Shown here: positions 1 through 9,673 of the stretch, piece after piece | Numbering within the stretch: position 1 is the first letter of the stretch | Layout of the letters: each line of letters begins with the position of its first letter | DNA from: JAUVUV01 sp964548275 | Lineage (GTDB): Bacteria; Gemmatimonadota; Glassbacteria; GWA2-58-10 | Length of the DNA stretch: 59,553 nucleotides | Assembly: GCA_964548275.1 (NCBI GenBank) | Contig: CAZJQI010000026.1 | Coordinates: 1-59,553, forward strand | Reading direction: 5' to 3' | Notes under the pieces: model-generated | Seen by the model: the letters and a program-made list of their open reading frames with translations, nothing else | The model's database searches: none | What the model was told of the DNA's origin: nothing | Made by a program: the position numbers and the translations under genes

Positions 1-56
1 AAGGGGATTTAAACCTGGCGATCTTATTTCAGATCGTGCTTGAGAGCCACCATTTT

Positions 57-217
57 CCCCTATCAAGGGGATTCATTTCAATTCCCCCCTATCAAGGGGA
101 TTCATTTCAATTCCCCCCTATCAAGGGGATTCATTCCAATTCTCCCCTATCAAGGGGGTACATTCCAAATTCCCCCCTATCAAGGGGGTACATTCCAAAT
201 TCCCCCCTATCAAGGGG
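57..217. repeat. Six-copy 29-30 bp tandem palindromic repeat at the left end
   Basis: The core CCCCTATCAAGGGG recurs six times; the shared TATCAAGGGG begins at 61, 90, 119, 148, 178 and 208, so the period is 29, 29, 29, 30 and 30 bp. Spacers read ATTCATTTCAATT in the first copies and drift to TACATTCCAAATT in the last ones. The core is a near palindrome and resembles the CCCCTCTTGATAGAGGGG element at the right end of the window. Short open frames through it are only translations of the repeat. Nothing here looks coding. Confidence 0.9.
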
Positions 218-310
218 GGAGACAGGGGGGTGTTATATTAAACAGTTGGGGTTTAGTACCCGGAATCAGGATCACGGATTTCAGGGATTCACACAAAAAT
301 CACACTGATA

Positions 311-331
311 CCCCACAGCTCTGTGGCGGGG
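311..331 (+). promoter_or_regulatory. Hairpin in the leader of the OPT transporter gene
   Basis: CCCCACAG and CTGTGGCGGGG are complementary apart from one bulged C and enclose a two-base CT loop, 40 bases before the start codon. No T-run follows, so it is not an obvious terminator. It may be an RNA structure in the leader; function is unknown. Confidence 0.3.
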
Positions 332-370
332 CAGTTCATTTTTCGGATCACGACCTAAGAGAGAAGCCGG

Positions 371-2089
371 ATGTCTCAAAACAGCTTGAAAAAAGGCCCC
401 TACCGTGAAATCACCTGGGAGGCGCTCGTTCTCGGTTTTTTTGTCGGCATCCTGCTCAATGCAAGTATCACCTATGCCGGCCTGCTGATCGGGTTTACGA
501 TAGTGGGGTCCGAGATTGCCGCGATTATCGGCTGGGGCGTTTTAAGAGGTATCCTCAGGCGCAGCACGATAGTGGAAAACAATATCAACCAGACAGTGGC
601 CAGTGCAATCAATAACTCCGGTGCCGGGATCATTTTTACCATCCCTGTGCTTTACCTTCGCGGGGCGGATTTCGAGTTTCTGCACGTAATCCTGGCCACG
701 ATGTGCGGGGCCACGCTCGGTGTGGCGTTTATCATCCCGGTGCGCAAGCAGATGATCGATATCGACAGGCTGCGTTTCCCCTCAGGAACTGCGGTGGGCG
801 CGATTCTCAAGTCTCCGGGAGCCGGCGTGCGCAAGGCGATCCTGCTAGCAGCCGGGATGGGTTTCAGCGCACTGGTAAGCATCAGTGTGCATACGGGATT
901 AATCCCGGAAACGGTAGATTTCGGGGCTCTGCTCGGCATGCCGGCATATTTCCGGAATGTCTGGGCGGTGAGCCTGCTCAGTCTGGGGGCAGGTTTTATC
1001 AGCGGCAGGGCGGGCCTTGCTGTGTTGATCGGCGGGGTCCTGGCTTACTGGATTATTACCCCTCTGGCTGTGAATTTCGGCTGGGTGCCTGCTGAGCTCA
1101 GCGCTGCTGAAGCGGTGGATTATGCCCACGTGCACATGAATCGGCCGATCGGTATCGGGATGCTGATCGGCGGGGCGCTGATGGGGATAGTGCTCACTTT
1201 TCCCTCGATCAAGGAGGCTTTCGCCTCCCTTCGCCGCAGCGGCATAAACTCTGGCACCCGGCGGCCAGAGGAACTTTCTATCAAATACCTGTACATTGCC
1301 GCAATCGCCTCGGTAGCAGTCCTCTGCATGGTCGGGTTTACCGCCGCACGGCCTCTCGGACTGGGGCGGATTATCCTGATCGCGCTGACCGGTACTGTTT
1401 GGCTCTGGCTGGCAGGGATTATCGTGGCCCAGTGCACCGGCATGACAGATTGGTCGCCGATTAGCGGCATGGCGCTCATTGCGGTCACGATCATTCTTTT
1501 CTTTGCCTATGATATTGACCATAGCTCCGGGGTGCTGCTCGCTGTGCTGATCGGGGCCACGATCTGTGTCGCGATGAGCCTGGGGGCGGACATGATGCAG
1601 GATTTGAAGACCGGAACGATTGTGGGTGCCATTCCCAGGCGCCAGCAGGCAGTCCAGCTTATGTTCAGCTGGATGGGCCCGGTTATCACCGTTTTTGTGG
1701 TGCATGTAATCTGGCAGGCTTACGGTTTCGGCCCTGGAACGAGCATACCTGCTCCCCAGGCCCAGGCCCTTGATGCAGCGATCAGCGGGGTGGTCGGCGG
1801 GAATGTACCGGCGGATAAGTATCTGACCGGAGCCTTGATCGGAGCGGTGCTCTCTGCCAGCCCAATCAGCGGACTGGGCGTGCTGGTGGGCCTTTCGATG
1901 TACCTCCCGCTGCTCTATATTCTGCCTTTCGGCCTGGGAGGGACGCTCAATCTCGCCTCGGGCCGGATCAGAGGCACCCGCTGGGTGGAAAACAACGGGA
2001 TCCCGGTGGCTGCCGGTCTGATCGTGGGAGATGCAATTGTCGGTGTTGTTTTTGCTCTGATCACGGTTCTCAAAGGTCTGGGCCAGTAA
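371..2089 (+). CDS. OPT-family oligopeptide/metal-chelate transporter
   Basis: A 572-residue polytopic inner-membrane protein of the oligopeptide transporter (OPT/YSL) family, which moves small peptides or metal chelates with protons. The segment around residues 30-95 is characteristic: ITYAGLLIGFTIVGSEIAAI, then GWGVLRGILRR, then NNINQTVASAINNSGAG. About a dozen or more hydrophobic segments span the rest, and the length fits the shorter bacterial OPT members. The start ATG follows a weak purine-rich AGAGAAG site. A small membrane protein gene follows after 39 bases and is probably co-transcribed. Substrate cannot be read from sequence. Confidence 0.88.
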   Translation: MSQNSLKKGPYREITWEALVLGFFVGILLNASITYAGLLIGFTIVGSEIAAIIGWGVLRGILRRSTIVENNINQTVASAINNSGAGIIFTIPVLYLRGADFEFLHVILATMCGATLGVAFIIPVRKQMIDIDRLRFPSGTAVGAILKSPGAGVRKAILLAAGMGFSALVSISVHTGLIPETVDFGALLGMPAYFRNVWAVSLLSLGAGFISGRAGLAVLIGGVLAYWIITPLAVNFGWVPAELSAAEAVDYAHVHMNRPIGIGMLIGGALMGIVLTFPSIKEAFASLRRSGINSGTRRPEELSIKYLYIAAIASVAVLCMVGFTAARPLGLGRIILIALTGTVWLWLAGIIVAQCTGMTDWSPISGMALIAVTIILFFAYDIDHSSGVLLAVLIGATICVAMSLGADMMQDLKTGTIVGAIPRRQQAVQLMFSWMGPVITVFVVHVIWQAYGFGPGTSIPAPQAQALDAAISGVVGGNVPADKYLTGALIGAVLSASPISGLGVLVGLSMYLPLLYILPFGLGGTLNLASGRIRGTRWVENNGIPVAAGLIVGDAIVGVVFALITVLKGLGQ

Positions 2090-2128
2090 AGCGCCGGCAG
2101 GCGGTGCCTTTATTAGATTGAGGTTTCG

Positions 2129-2692
2129 ATGAATTCAAAGATTATCGGCTATCTGCTGCTCACCTTATCCGCGGTTGCAGCCTCGGTCTTTGCCGCGCGC
2201 ACCCCGGTCATGACAGGCCCCTTTGCGGTTTCTCTGCTGGTGATGATCGTCTCGATTCTGGTCCTGCGCCGAAGCCCGCGCCCAGAGAAAGTAACTGAAC
2301 AATCCAGCGGCGAGAGCGGCGTTTTCGATTTCACAGCCTGCCTGCGTGATATCACGGGCAGCCTTGACAGGTTGGTCGGGGCAAAAGAAGAACTTAACTG
2401 CGAGAAGATACACCGCGAACTGGACCGCCTGATCGAAGGCCCGCTGTTCGATTTTATCCAGGCCCGCAGCAGCCTTCTCGCCGCACACGGGTTCGCCCCA
2501 TACGCCCGGGTAATGGCTGAATTCACCAGAGGAGAGCGCACGGCCAGCCGCGCCTGGTCTGCAGCAGTGGACGGATACCTGGAGGAGGCGATAAGTTCCC
2601 TAGAACTTGCGCGTGAGGTGTTCGCTGGAGTAAGGGAAATCCTGGAGGGCTTGCAGAAATCTTCCCCTCGAATAGGATTAGACTCATATTAG
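2129..2692 (+). CDS. Small membrane-anchored protein of unknown function
   Basis: A 187-residue protein with two N-terminal hydrophobic segments (about residues 5-22 and 29-46) followed by a charged, largely helical soluble part. I recognise no family. The ATG has a GAGG ribosome site 6-7 bases upstream and lies 39 bases after the OPT transporter, so it is probably co-transcribed and might be an accessory factor of it; that is inference from position only. The soluble domain is rich in Glu, Arg and Leu, suggesting a helical bundle. Confidence 0.65.
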   Translation: MNSKIIGYLLLTLSAVAASVFAARTPVMTGPFAVSLLVMIVSILVLRRSPRPEKVTEQSSGESGVFDFTACLRDITGSLDRLVGAKEELNCEKIHRELDRLIEGPLFDFIQARSSLLAAHGFAPYARVMAEFTRGERTASRAWSAAVDGYLEEAISSLELAREVFAGVREILEGLQKSSPRIGLDSY

Positions 2693-2821
2693 GAATTGAA
2701 ATGCGGGTTGCATTTTACGATACAAGAAAGTACGGCAGGCATTTTTTCGATTCAGAGACTGTCACCCGGGCATGGAAGCCTTAACTTCTTCAAAAGCTCG
2801 TCGATTCCAGCAGGAGGAGAG

Positions 2822-4636
2822 ATGATGTTGAAAATGCCCCTTATTATTATCTGCCTCGCATTATTATCCCCTTTTCCAGAAGGTTATATATCGGCGCAAC
2901 CCTTGGATAAATCGACAATCCCGAGACCGGAGTATCCGCGGCCGCAATTGGTGCGCCAGGACTGGCTGAATCTCAACGGCACCTGGGAATTCGAACTGGA
3001 CCCCGGGGTCTCCGGCGAGCAACGCGATTTTCATCTCGGCGCCCCGTATTCGAAAAAGATACTCGTGCCGTTCTGTCCGGAAAGCGAGCTGTCCGGGATA
3101 GGCCAAAAAGATTTCATGCTCTGTGTCTGGTACCGCCGAAATTTTGCCCTTCCGGAAGGCTGGCAGGGTAAGCGGATTCTGATTCATTTCGGTGCGGTGG
3201 ACTACGAGGCAAAGGTCTGGGTTAACGGGAAGCTTGCCGGCCCGCACCGCGGAGGGTATGCGCCGTTCAGTTTCGAAATAACCGATCTTGTCAGGAAGAA
3301 TGATAACACAGTTGTGGTGCGCGCTTATGATGACACCCGCAGCGGCCTTCAGCCCAAAGGCAAACAATGCTCGGATTATCACTCGCGGGGAGTACATTAT
3401 ACCCGCACTACCGGAATCTGGCAGACAGTGTGGCTCGAGGCGCTCGGACCAGCCTTCTTGAGGTCATTCAGGCTATACCCCGATGTTGACGAGGGCTCGG
3501 TCACGATCCAGCCCCGGGTCGATGGTGAACTGGAAGGGGTGAGCCTCAAAACAACGGTTAGAGCAAACGGCAGAAAGGTCGGGGAGGCAACAGTGGATGC
3601 CCGGAGTTCGGCGCCCCTTACGATAAAACTTTCCGAATGCCGCCTCTGGGAGCCTGGCGCACCCTTTCTTTACGACCTCGATTTTACCCTCCTGAAAGAA
3701 AGAAAAACGATTGATGAGGTCAGAAGTTATTTCGGCTTGCGGAAAGTCGATATCCAGGGCAACAGGGTATTGATCAACAACAAGCCTGTTTTCCAGAGGC
3801 TGGTCCTGGATCAGGGGTTTTACCCTGACGGTATCTATACCGCGCCGAATGACGAGGCATTGAAAAAAGACATCGAGATGTGCATGGCCATGGGATTCAA
3901 CGGCGCCCGCCTTCACCAGAAAGTTTTCGAACCGCGTTTCCTCTACTGGGCGGATGTGCTAGGCTATCTGGTCTGGGGCGAATATCCCAACTGGGGGCTC
4001 GACCACAGCGATCCCCGGGCTCTGGAGCGCATGCTGCCTGAATGGCTCGAGGTTGTGAACCGGGATTTCAACCACCCTTCCATTATCACCTGGACCCCGT
4101 TCAATGAAACCCCCGGAAATCAGAACCCCGAGCTTCTGCGCACGATCTACCGGGTGACCAGGTCAGTCGATCCCACCCGGCCGGTACACGATACCAGCGG
4201 CTACATTCATGTGGAGACTGATATTTTCAGTGTTCATTGTTATAACCAGGACACGGTGAAATTCAGATCGTTTTTCGAGGATTTCAAAACGAGCGATAAG
4301 ATATGGCAGAGCAGGCCGGAGCACGATTCTCCATATCAAGGGCAGCCCTATATTGTGGATGAATATGGCGGTATCTGGTGGAATCCAGGGCAAAAAGATG
4401 ATAAGGCCTGGGGTTACGGAGGGCGACCGAAATCGGAAAAAGAATTCCTGGATCGGTACAGAGCACTTACTGAAACCCTGCTCTTTCATCCGAAAATGTT
4501 TGGTTTCTGCTATACACAGCTTTACGATATCGAACAGGAGGTAAATGGTCTGCTTACCTACGACCGGCGTTTCAAGTTCGATCCGGAGGTTATCAAGTCA
4601 ATCAACTCCCAGCCGGCAGCTTACGAAAAAGATTAA
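2822..4636 (+). CDS. Exported glycoside hydrolase family 2 (beta-galactosidase/glucuronidase-like)
   Basis: A 604-residue GH2 enzyme hydrolysing terminal beta-linked sugars, probably periplasmic. The N-terminal sugar-binding domain contains DWLNLNGTWEFELD, a jelly-roll and Ig-like part follow, then a TIM barrel. The predicted acid/base is E429 in WTPFNE and the nucleophile E514 in VDEYGG. I place the start at 2822 because AGGAGGA lies just upstream and the protein then begins with a clean signal peptide ending near SAQ; an earlier in-frame ATG at 2696 would add 42 residues without an RBS or homology. It opens the carbohydrate locus that continues to 11.2 kb. Exact substrate is unknown. Confidence 0.9.
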   Translation: MMLKMPLIIICLALLSPFPEGYISAQPLDKSTIPRPEYPRPQLVRQDWLNLNGTWEFELDPGVSGEQRDFHLGAPYSKKILVPFCPESELSGIGQKDFMLCVWYRRNFALPEGWQGKRILIHFGAVDYEAKVWVNGKLAGPHRGGYAPFSFEITDLVRKNDNTVVVRAYDDTRSGLQPKGKQCSDYHSRGVHYTRTTGIWQTVWLEALGPAFLRSFRLYPDVDEGSVTIQPRVDGELEGVSLKTTVRANGRKVGEATVDARSSAPLTIKLSECRLWEPGAPFLYDLDFTLLKERKTIDEVRSYFGLRKVDIQGNRVLINNKPVFQRLVLDQGFYPDGIYTAPNDEALKKDIEMCMAMGFNGARLHQKVFEPRFLYWADVLGYLVWGEYPNWGLDHSDPRALERMLPEWLEVVNRDFNHPSIITWTPFNETPGNQNPELLRTIYRVTRSVDPTRPVHDTSGYIHVETDIFSVHCYNQDTVKFRSFFEDFKTSDKIWQSRPEHDSPYQGQPYIVDEYGGIWWNPGQKDDKAWGYGGRPKSEKEFLDRYRALTETLLFHPKMFGFCYTQLYDIEQEVNGLLTYDRRFKFDPEVIKSINSQPAAYEKD

Positions 4637-4693
4637 GCCACTGATTTCAGGACATGATTAACCATTTATTAACCACTCAAACAGAGGTGAAAG

Positions 4694-7018
4694 ATGCGCC
4701 CGGTTAAGAGAGCAGTTATTGCAATTGGATTTCTTATCTTTTCTCTGGTTTTCATTGTTTCCTGTTCCTCTGATCTTGCTGAAGAAAAAGAAGCGGCCAG
4801 GCAAAGCAAACCGCGCTACATGGTTGTCCAGCCGGGAACCCATCCGGGCCTGCTTTTCTGTGCCGAGGAGCTCCCGGTCCTGAGGCAGCGAGCCGGAAGC
4901 GGGGGCCTGGCAGGCGAAGCCTGGCAGAAAATCAAGGAGCTTTCTGAAGATTGGACCATGAGAGGCGAGTGGACAAGGCGCGGGATGCAACTTGACGCAA
5001 TGGCCCTGATCTACCAGGTCGAGCGAGACAGGGAAACCGGCCGGGCTGCAGTGGAGCTTTTCAAGGAAACAATCGCTGAAATCGAACCTTTCGCCTACTA
5101 CAAGGAGGTGGATTCCGACTTTTTCGAAACGGAGCACTGGCCCAAGGCTTTCGCCTATGCCTGGGACTGGCTGTACGAACTGATGACGGAGGAGGAGAGG
5201 GCTCAGATTCTGGCCGCGCTGGAAAACTGGTGCAAGGCCCTGTACGAGCACACAGAGTCCTGGTGGTGGCGCGATGCATCCTATAACTGCGGAGCAATAC
5301 CCGTCGGCGCTCTCGGCCTTCTCTGCACGTCAATCCAGGGTGAAACCGGACATCCGGAGTTCGACAAGTGGTTTTCCAGCGCCCTGCGGCGCATCCGGGA
5401 CAACTATTTCCCAACTGCCTGGAGAGCTAACGGTATCTGCTACGAGGGTCCTTGTTATGCGCATTACCATAAGAACTCGACACAGTTCGGTGAGGCTTTT
5501 CGGCGCACAGGCGGACCGGATATTATTACCACCAGTGGGGCGGTAAACGCCATGCAATACCAGCGCTTTCAATGGATGCCCCAGGGCGGCTGTGGCCCGA
5601 TCGGCGATAACACCGGCTACGGCCGCCGGGTTTTTCAGGCCATCTATCTTTTTGGTATCGGCCAGATAAACGACGGACCCGGCCTTTGGACTTTCGAAAA
5701 ATACACCGATCGCAGAAGGCTCAACCCGATTCTCACCTTTGTCTGCTATCCGGATCATGTACAGCCGGTTTCACCAGGCCAGGCCGATTGTCCCACCTCG
5801 CATTATTTCGAGATCACCCCCAACCGCGCCGGCTATATTTACAGCCGCTCGGAATGGGATAATGAGCAGGCAGCCTGGTTCGCTTTTGTCACCCGGTATG
5901 CAAACGCCAACCATCAGCACTACGATATGAATTCGTTCCTTTTTATGGCTTTCGGCGAGGAGTTCGCAACCCATGCGAATATCTATTCGTACAGGCACGA
6001 ACACCACGGAGCGGATATCGAGCACAATATGGTGATCGTGGACGGCGGTGGTATGCCGGCTGATGACCGCAGCGGCTCTGCCGGAGACGATTGTTCGCTT
6101 TATGGATTCATGACCGGCGTAGGCCTGGGCCGTTTCGCAGATTACATGCGGGCAGATGCCAAACTCTCCTACAGGGACCGCTCCGTTCGGAGCAGTACGC
6201 CAGCCCTGCGCGCGGATAGATACGGCCTGTTCGCCAAGCAGGGACCTAACCCATATGTGGTGATGGTGGATGACATCCAGAAAAGTAAAAACGAGCATGA
6301 CTACCACTGGCAGTGGTACACCAGGGCAAAAGCGGTTAACGGTGCGGGTACTCTGGATGACCCGTTTTTAATCGAGGCAGAAAATGCAAACTGCGCGATA
6401 GCTTTCGTGACTCCTCTTGAGCCGGAATACGATTTCCAGATTGTCAGCGGCGGCAGCAGGCGCTACCCCCTGGAGCTCGGCCTGATACGAGTGCACCAGC
6501 AGGGGAGCAGGGTGCGGTTTTTCTCGGTCGGCGCCGCCTGGGAGAAGGGATCCCCAGCGCCCAAATTTAAGCAAGGCCCTTCCGTAACTGGCAATCCGGA
6601 TGCTTTGAGCCTGGTCGTTGAAGGGGAGAATTTCACCGATCTGATTCTCTGGCAGCCGGAGGAGTTTCCGGAGCGCCTTGGAGCTGAAATCTCATGCGGT
6701 GAAATGGTCACGGATGGTTTCCTGAGCATGGTGCGTACTGATAAAAACGCACAGGTAATAGGCTACCTCCTCGGCGACGGCAGAAAATTGGTTCATAAGG
6801 GGAAAATCCTGGCCGAGGCGGAAGAAATCTGGAGTGTGTCAGCGGGTGGAAAGCGGGTATTTGCCACCGGAAGAAAGCGTGCCAGGCAGAACCTGCCCCC
6901 GCTGGCGGCGCAAGGCAGCTGTTGGCTGCCGCAGCCAGGGGCTGCACTGTTTGCCGACGGCAAACAGCTTGCGCCGCCGCTCGTGGCACCGGGACGAATG
7001 GCGCTGGTCGGGAAATAA
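4694..7018 (+). CDS. Heparinase II/III-like polysaccharide lyase lipoprotein
   Basis: A 774-residue lipoprotein: the hydrophobic N-terminus ends in the lipobox VSC. Residues about 50-70 (HPGLLFCAEELPVLRQRA) are typical of the N-terminal region of alginate-lyase/DUF4962-type enzymes; an alpha/alpha toroid follows, and the region around H407, H409, D411 and N413 (NHQHYDMNSF) matches the heparinase II/III catalytic-domain signature. Family members cleave uronic-acid polysaccharides by beta-elimination. The ATG has GAGGTGAAAG upstream. It sits 57 bases after the GH2 gene on the same strand, so the two probably act on the same glycan. Substrate is not determinable here. Confidence 0.8.
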   Translation: MRPVKRAVIAIGFLIFSLVFIVSCSSDLAEEKEAARQSKPRYMVVQPGTHPGLLFCAEELPVLRQRAGSGGLAGEAWQKIKELSEDWTMRGEWTRRGMQLDAMALIYQVERDRETGRAAVELFKETIAEIEPFAYYKEVDSDFFETEHWPKAFAYAWDWLYELMTEEERAQILAALENWCKALYEHTESWWWRDASYNCGAIPVGALGLLCTSIQGETGHPEFDKWFSSALRRIRDNYFPTAWRANGICYEGPCYAHYHKNSTQFGEAFRRTGGPDIITTSGAVNAMQYQRFQWMPQGGCGPIGDNTGYGRRVFQAIYLFGIGQINDGPGLWTFEKYTDRRRLNPILTFVCYPDHVQPVSPGQADCPTSHYFEITPNRAGYIYSRSEWDNEQAAWFAFVTRYANANHQHYDMNSFLFMAFGEEFATHANIYSYRHEHHGADIEHNMVIVDGGGMPADDRSGSAGDDCSLYGFMTGVGLGRFADYMRADAKLSYRDRSVRSSTPALRADRYGLFAKQGPNPYVVMVDDIQKSKNEHDYHWQWYTRAKAVNGAGTLDDPFLIEAENANCAIAFVTPLEPEYDFQIVSGGSRRYPLELGLIRVHQQGSRVRFFSVGAAWEKGSPAPKFKQGPSVTGNPDALSLVVEGENFTDLILWQPEEFPERLGAEISCGEMVTDGFLSMVRTDKNAQVIGYLLGDGRKLVHKGKILAEAEEIWSVSAGGKRVFATGRKRARQNLPPLAAQGSCWLPQPGAALFADGKQLAPPLVAPGRMALVGK

Positions 7019-7035
7019 GAAATCATAAGATAACT

Positions 7036-7063
7036 CTGGCAGTGCTAACCTGTTAGATATGAT
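7036..7063 (+). promoter_or_regulatory. Candidate sigma-70 promoter before the nucleoside hydrolase gene
   Basis: CTGGCA and TATGAT are separated by 16 bases, 30 bases before the start codon at 7093. The -10 is good and the -35 weak. It would allow this gene to be expressed apart from the upstream lyase. Confidence 0.35.
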
Positions 7064-7092
7064 ACAATAAACTCCAACTAAAGGAGCGGATT

Positions 7093-8121
7093 ATGTCTGA
7101 AAAATATTATCGCATAATTTTTATCATTCTTTTTTCGCTCGCCTTGCTTTTATTTCCTTTAAAATCAAAAGCAGCTCCGGAAAAAACTTCAACTGGAAAG
7201 ATCAAGGTAATTATAGATACAGATATCGCAGAAGATATTGACGATATTCTGGTAACAGCTTTTGCACTCAACAGCCCGGAGTTCGATGTGCTGGCAATCA
7301 CCACCGTGGATGGAAACGTGCAGGCAAGAAGCAGGGTTGCCCGCAAAGTGGCTCTGCTCTACGGCAGGCCGGAGGTGGAGGTCGCCGAAGGCTATGTCAG
7401 GAACATGCCGCTTGAGGATATTACTTATACTGGATTCACCGGAGGAGTGCGCTACGGCGAGGTAGCTCCGGATGAACAGGGCCTGCCACCGGTTTCTCCC
7501 CTTCGCGCGGATGCACTTATAGCGAAACTGGCTAATCAGTATCCAGGCGAGATTACTGTGGTCACTATCGGTTCGATGAGCAATATCGGCCACCTGCTCG
7601 TGCGTTACCCGGATGAAGCGAAAAAGCTGAAACAGATTGTGACCAATGGCGGGAATTTCACCTCCGAGGAGCACCGGATAGGCTGGAATCTGCGCTACGA
7701 CCCGATAGCCGCTGTAATGGCTGCCCGCTCGAGTGTACCCTGGGTGCTGCTCTCTGAGTCCACCTCGCGCTACTGCGGCCTCCGCGGCGAGGATGTCGAG
7801 CGCCTCAGCAAAGCCGGTCTTCCCACCACGGAACTTCTTATGCAGGCGATCCAATGGTGGCGCAAGAACAAGACCGACGCCACGAGCCAGCCTCATGTAT
7901 CTGACCTAAACGTGTTTGCCTATCTGCTCGGCGGCTGGGTTGAAACCGTGCCTGGAAAGGTGTTTATCGATATCGGTCCGCGGAGCAGTTTGCCTGGTTT
8001 CAGGGTCGAGGATGACCCCGAGGGCCGAATCCTTCTCGGCCGGGTGATCCCGCGCGAGAAAGGGGCCAGGCTGCGTGAGATTTTCATGGAGCGCTTGCTC
8101 GCTCCGCCGCGTTCCAGGTGA
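7093..8121 (+). CDS. Exported inosine-uridine nucleoside hydrolase-like protein
   Basis: A 342-residue member of the IUNH family, which hydrolyses N-glycosidic bonds of nucleosides using a bound calcium. The metal-binding signature DTDIAEDIDD lies at residues 42-51 in place of the usual DTDPGxDD. A hydrophobic signal peptide covers about residues 8-28, ending near SKAA, so this member is exported, unlike the cytosolic salvage enzymes. AAAGGAG lies just upstream of the ATG. It sits inside a glycan-degradation locus, so the real substrate may be another N- or O-glycoside; that is inference. Confidence 0.82.
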   Translation: MSEKYYRIIFIILFSLALLLFPLKSKAAPEKTSTGKIKVIIDTDIAEDIDDILVTAFALNSPEFDVLAITTVDGNVQARSRVARKVALLYGRPEVEVAEGYVRNMPLEDITYTGFTGGVRYGEVAPDEQGLPPVSPLRADALIAKLANQYPGEITVVTIGSMSNIGHLLVRYPDEAKKLKQIVTNGGNFTSEEHRIGWNLRYDPIAAVMAARSSVPWVLLSESTSRYCGLRGEDVERLSKAGLPTTELLMQAIQWWRKNKTDATSQPHVSDLNVFAYLLGGWVETVPGKVFIDIGPRSSLPGFRVEDDPEGRILLGRVIPREKGARLREIFMERLLAPPRSR

Positions 8122-8191
8122 TAGTACAGTTTCTTTACAGGATGGGCTTGGAGGCTGATGTGATTAGTATTGCTGTCCGGGGGAAGTTTAA

Positions 8192-9451
8192 ATGACAAGT
8201 AAACAGGCCGTACTTTCAGCATTGAATCATCAGGAAGGCGGCAGGGTTCCAGTGGATTTCGGCAGTACTGCGGTCACAGGCATGCATGTAAGTTGTGTCG
8301 CTGCTCTGCGCGACTTCTACGCTCTGGAGAAAAGGCCGGTGAAAGTCCACGAGCCCTACCAGATGCTCGGGATGATCGAAGAGGATCTCCAGGAGGTCCT
8401 CGGGCTGGATGTGGAAGGTGTATTCCCGCTTAACACGATGTTCGGATTTCCTGCTACCGGGTGGAAAGAGTGGAGAATGTATGACGGCCTGGAGGTGCTT
8501 GTCCCGGAAAAATTTGTCACCACAGTGGATGAGAATGGAGGTACTCTGATTTATCCTGAGGGTGACACCAGCGTACCGCCGAGCGGCAAAATGTCCAAAG
8601 GCGGATACTTTTTCGACTCGATTATCCGCCAGGAACCGATTGAGGAAGAAAGACTCAATCCCGAGGATAATCTTGAGGAGTTCGGGCCTGTTTCTGAGAA
8701 AGAACTTGCCAGTTTCCAGGCCGAGGCCAGGCGTGCAGCCTCCACAGGCAGGGCCGTGATCGCCACTTTCGGCGGAACTGCATTCGGCGATATTGCACTT
8801 GTGCCGGGACCGTTCATGAAAAATCCAAAAGGAATCCGTGATGTCACCGAATGGTATATCTCCACCCTCACGCGCCAGGACTATATCCATGCTGTTTTTA
8901 AAAAGCAATGCGAACTGGCGCTTGCCAATCTGGAAAAGATCCATGCGGCTGTCGGTGATCTGGTAGATGTCGTCTTTGTCTGCGGCACTGATTTCGGCAC
9001 CCAGAATTCCCTGTTCTGTTCGCCAGAAACTTTCAGGAAACTATATATGCCCTATTACAAGCAGATAAACTCCTGGATCCACGAAAATACCAGTTGGAAG
9101 ACTTTTAAGCATTCCTGCGGCGCGGTGGAGGAGTTGATGAATCATTTTATCCAGGCCGGGTTCGATATTATTAACCCTGTTCAATGCTCTGCAGCCGGGA
9201 TGGAACCGGAAAAGTTGAAAGCCAGATACGGAGAAAATTTGGTTTTCTGGGGTGGGGGCGTGGATACCCAGAATGTGTTGCCGTTCGGGACGCCTGAAAA
9301 AGTTCGCGACCAGGTGTTGCGTCGCTGTGAGATTTTCAGTCGAAACGGCGGTTTCGTTTTTAATTCGGTTCACAATATCCAGGTTAAAACACCGTTGGAA
9401 AATATAGTGAGTATGATCGAGGCGGTAAAAGAGTTTAATGGGAGCAAATAG
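8192..9451 (+). CDS. Uroporphyrinogen decarboxylase (UroD/MtaA-like) family protein
   Basis: A 419-residue UroD-fold protein without signal peptide. It begins with TSKQAVLSALNHQEGGRVPVDF, the usual N-terminus of the MtaA-like branch, and carries H307 and C309 in HSCGAV, which resemble the zinc ligands of corrinoid-protein methyltransferases. There is no hem gene nearby, so heme synthesis is unlikely. Its setting among glycosidases and a symporter suggests a catabolic role, perhaps methyl transfer, but no corrinoid protein is encoded in the window. GGGGGAAG precedes the ATG. Confidence 0.8.
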   Translation: MTSKQAVLSALNHQEGGRVPVDFGSTAVTGMHVSCVAALRDFYALEKRPVKVHEPYQMLGMIEEDLQEVLGLDVEGVFPLNTMFGFPATGWKEWRMYDGLEVLVPEKFVTTVDENGGTLIYPEGDTSVPPSGKMSKGGYFFDSIIRQEPIEEERLNPEDNLEEFGPVSEKELASFQAEARRAASTGRAVIATFGGTAFGDIALVPGPFMKNPKGIRDVTEWYISTLTRQDYIHAVFKKQCELALANLEKIHAAVGDLVDVVFVCGTDFGTQNSLFCSPETFRKLYMPYYKQINSWIHENTSWKTFKHSCGAVEELMNHFIQAGFDIINPVQCSAAGMEPEKLKARYGENLVFWGGGVDTQNVLPFGTPEKVRDQVLRRCEIFSRNGGFVFNSVHNIQVKTPLENIVSMIEAVKEFNGSK

Positions 9452-9673
9452 AAGACCAGTTATTGAAAGCTCACCGATAGGCAAAATGTATGGCCTTCTG
9501 TCCCGATAAGTTTTCAAGCTTTTCGCGTTAATGACAGTAGATACTGCATAGACAGGCGTGGGTGTGTTCGGCGGCATGCCGGATATCAGCGCCTGCAGAT
9601 TAAGACATCGGCTTTTTGGTGGAAGATTACTCAATGCTTGTGAATAGTATAAAAAAATTATGGGGCTTGGTTG

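Noticed and set aside
57..217. Left-end repeats as a CRISPR array
   Set aside because: The period of 29-30 bp leaves no room for unique spacers; the intervening bases are repeated too, and there are no cas genes.
36..408. Pro/Ser/Gly-rich open frames at the left edge
   Set aside because: They are translations of the 29-30 bp tandem repeat.
899..1705. 268-codon minus-strand frame inside the OPT transporter gene, and similar long antisense frames in nifJ, the GH genes and pilQ
   Set aside because: They lie fully inside well-supported genes, have no motifs and follow from the GC-rich codon use of the sense strand.
8192..9451. UroD-like gene as hemE of heme synthesis
   Set aside because: The sequence belongs to the MtaA-like branch with HxC zinc ligands and there are no heme genes nearby.
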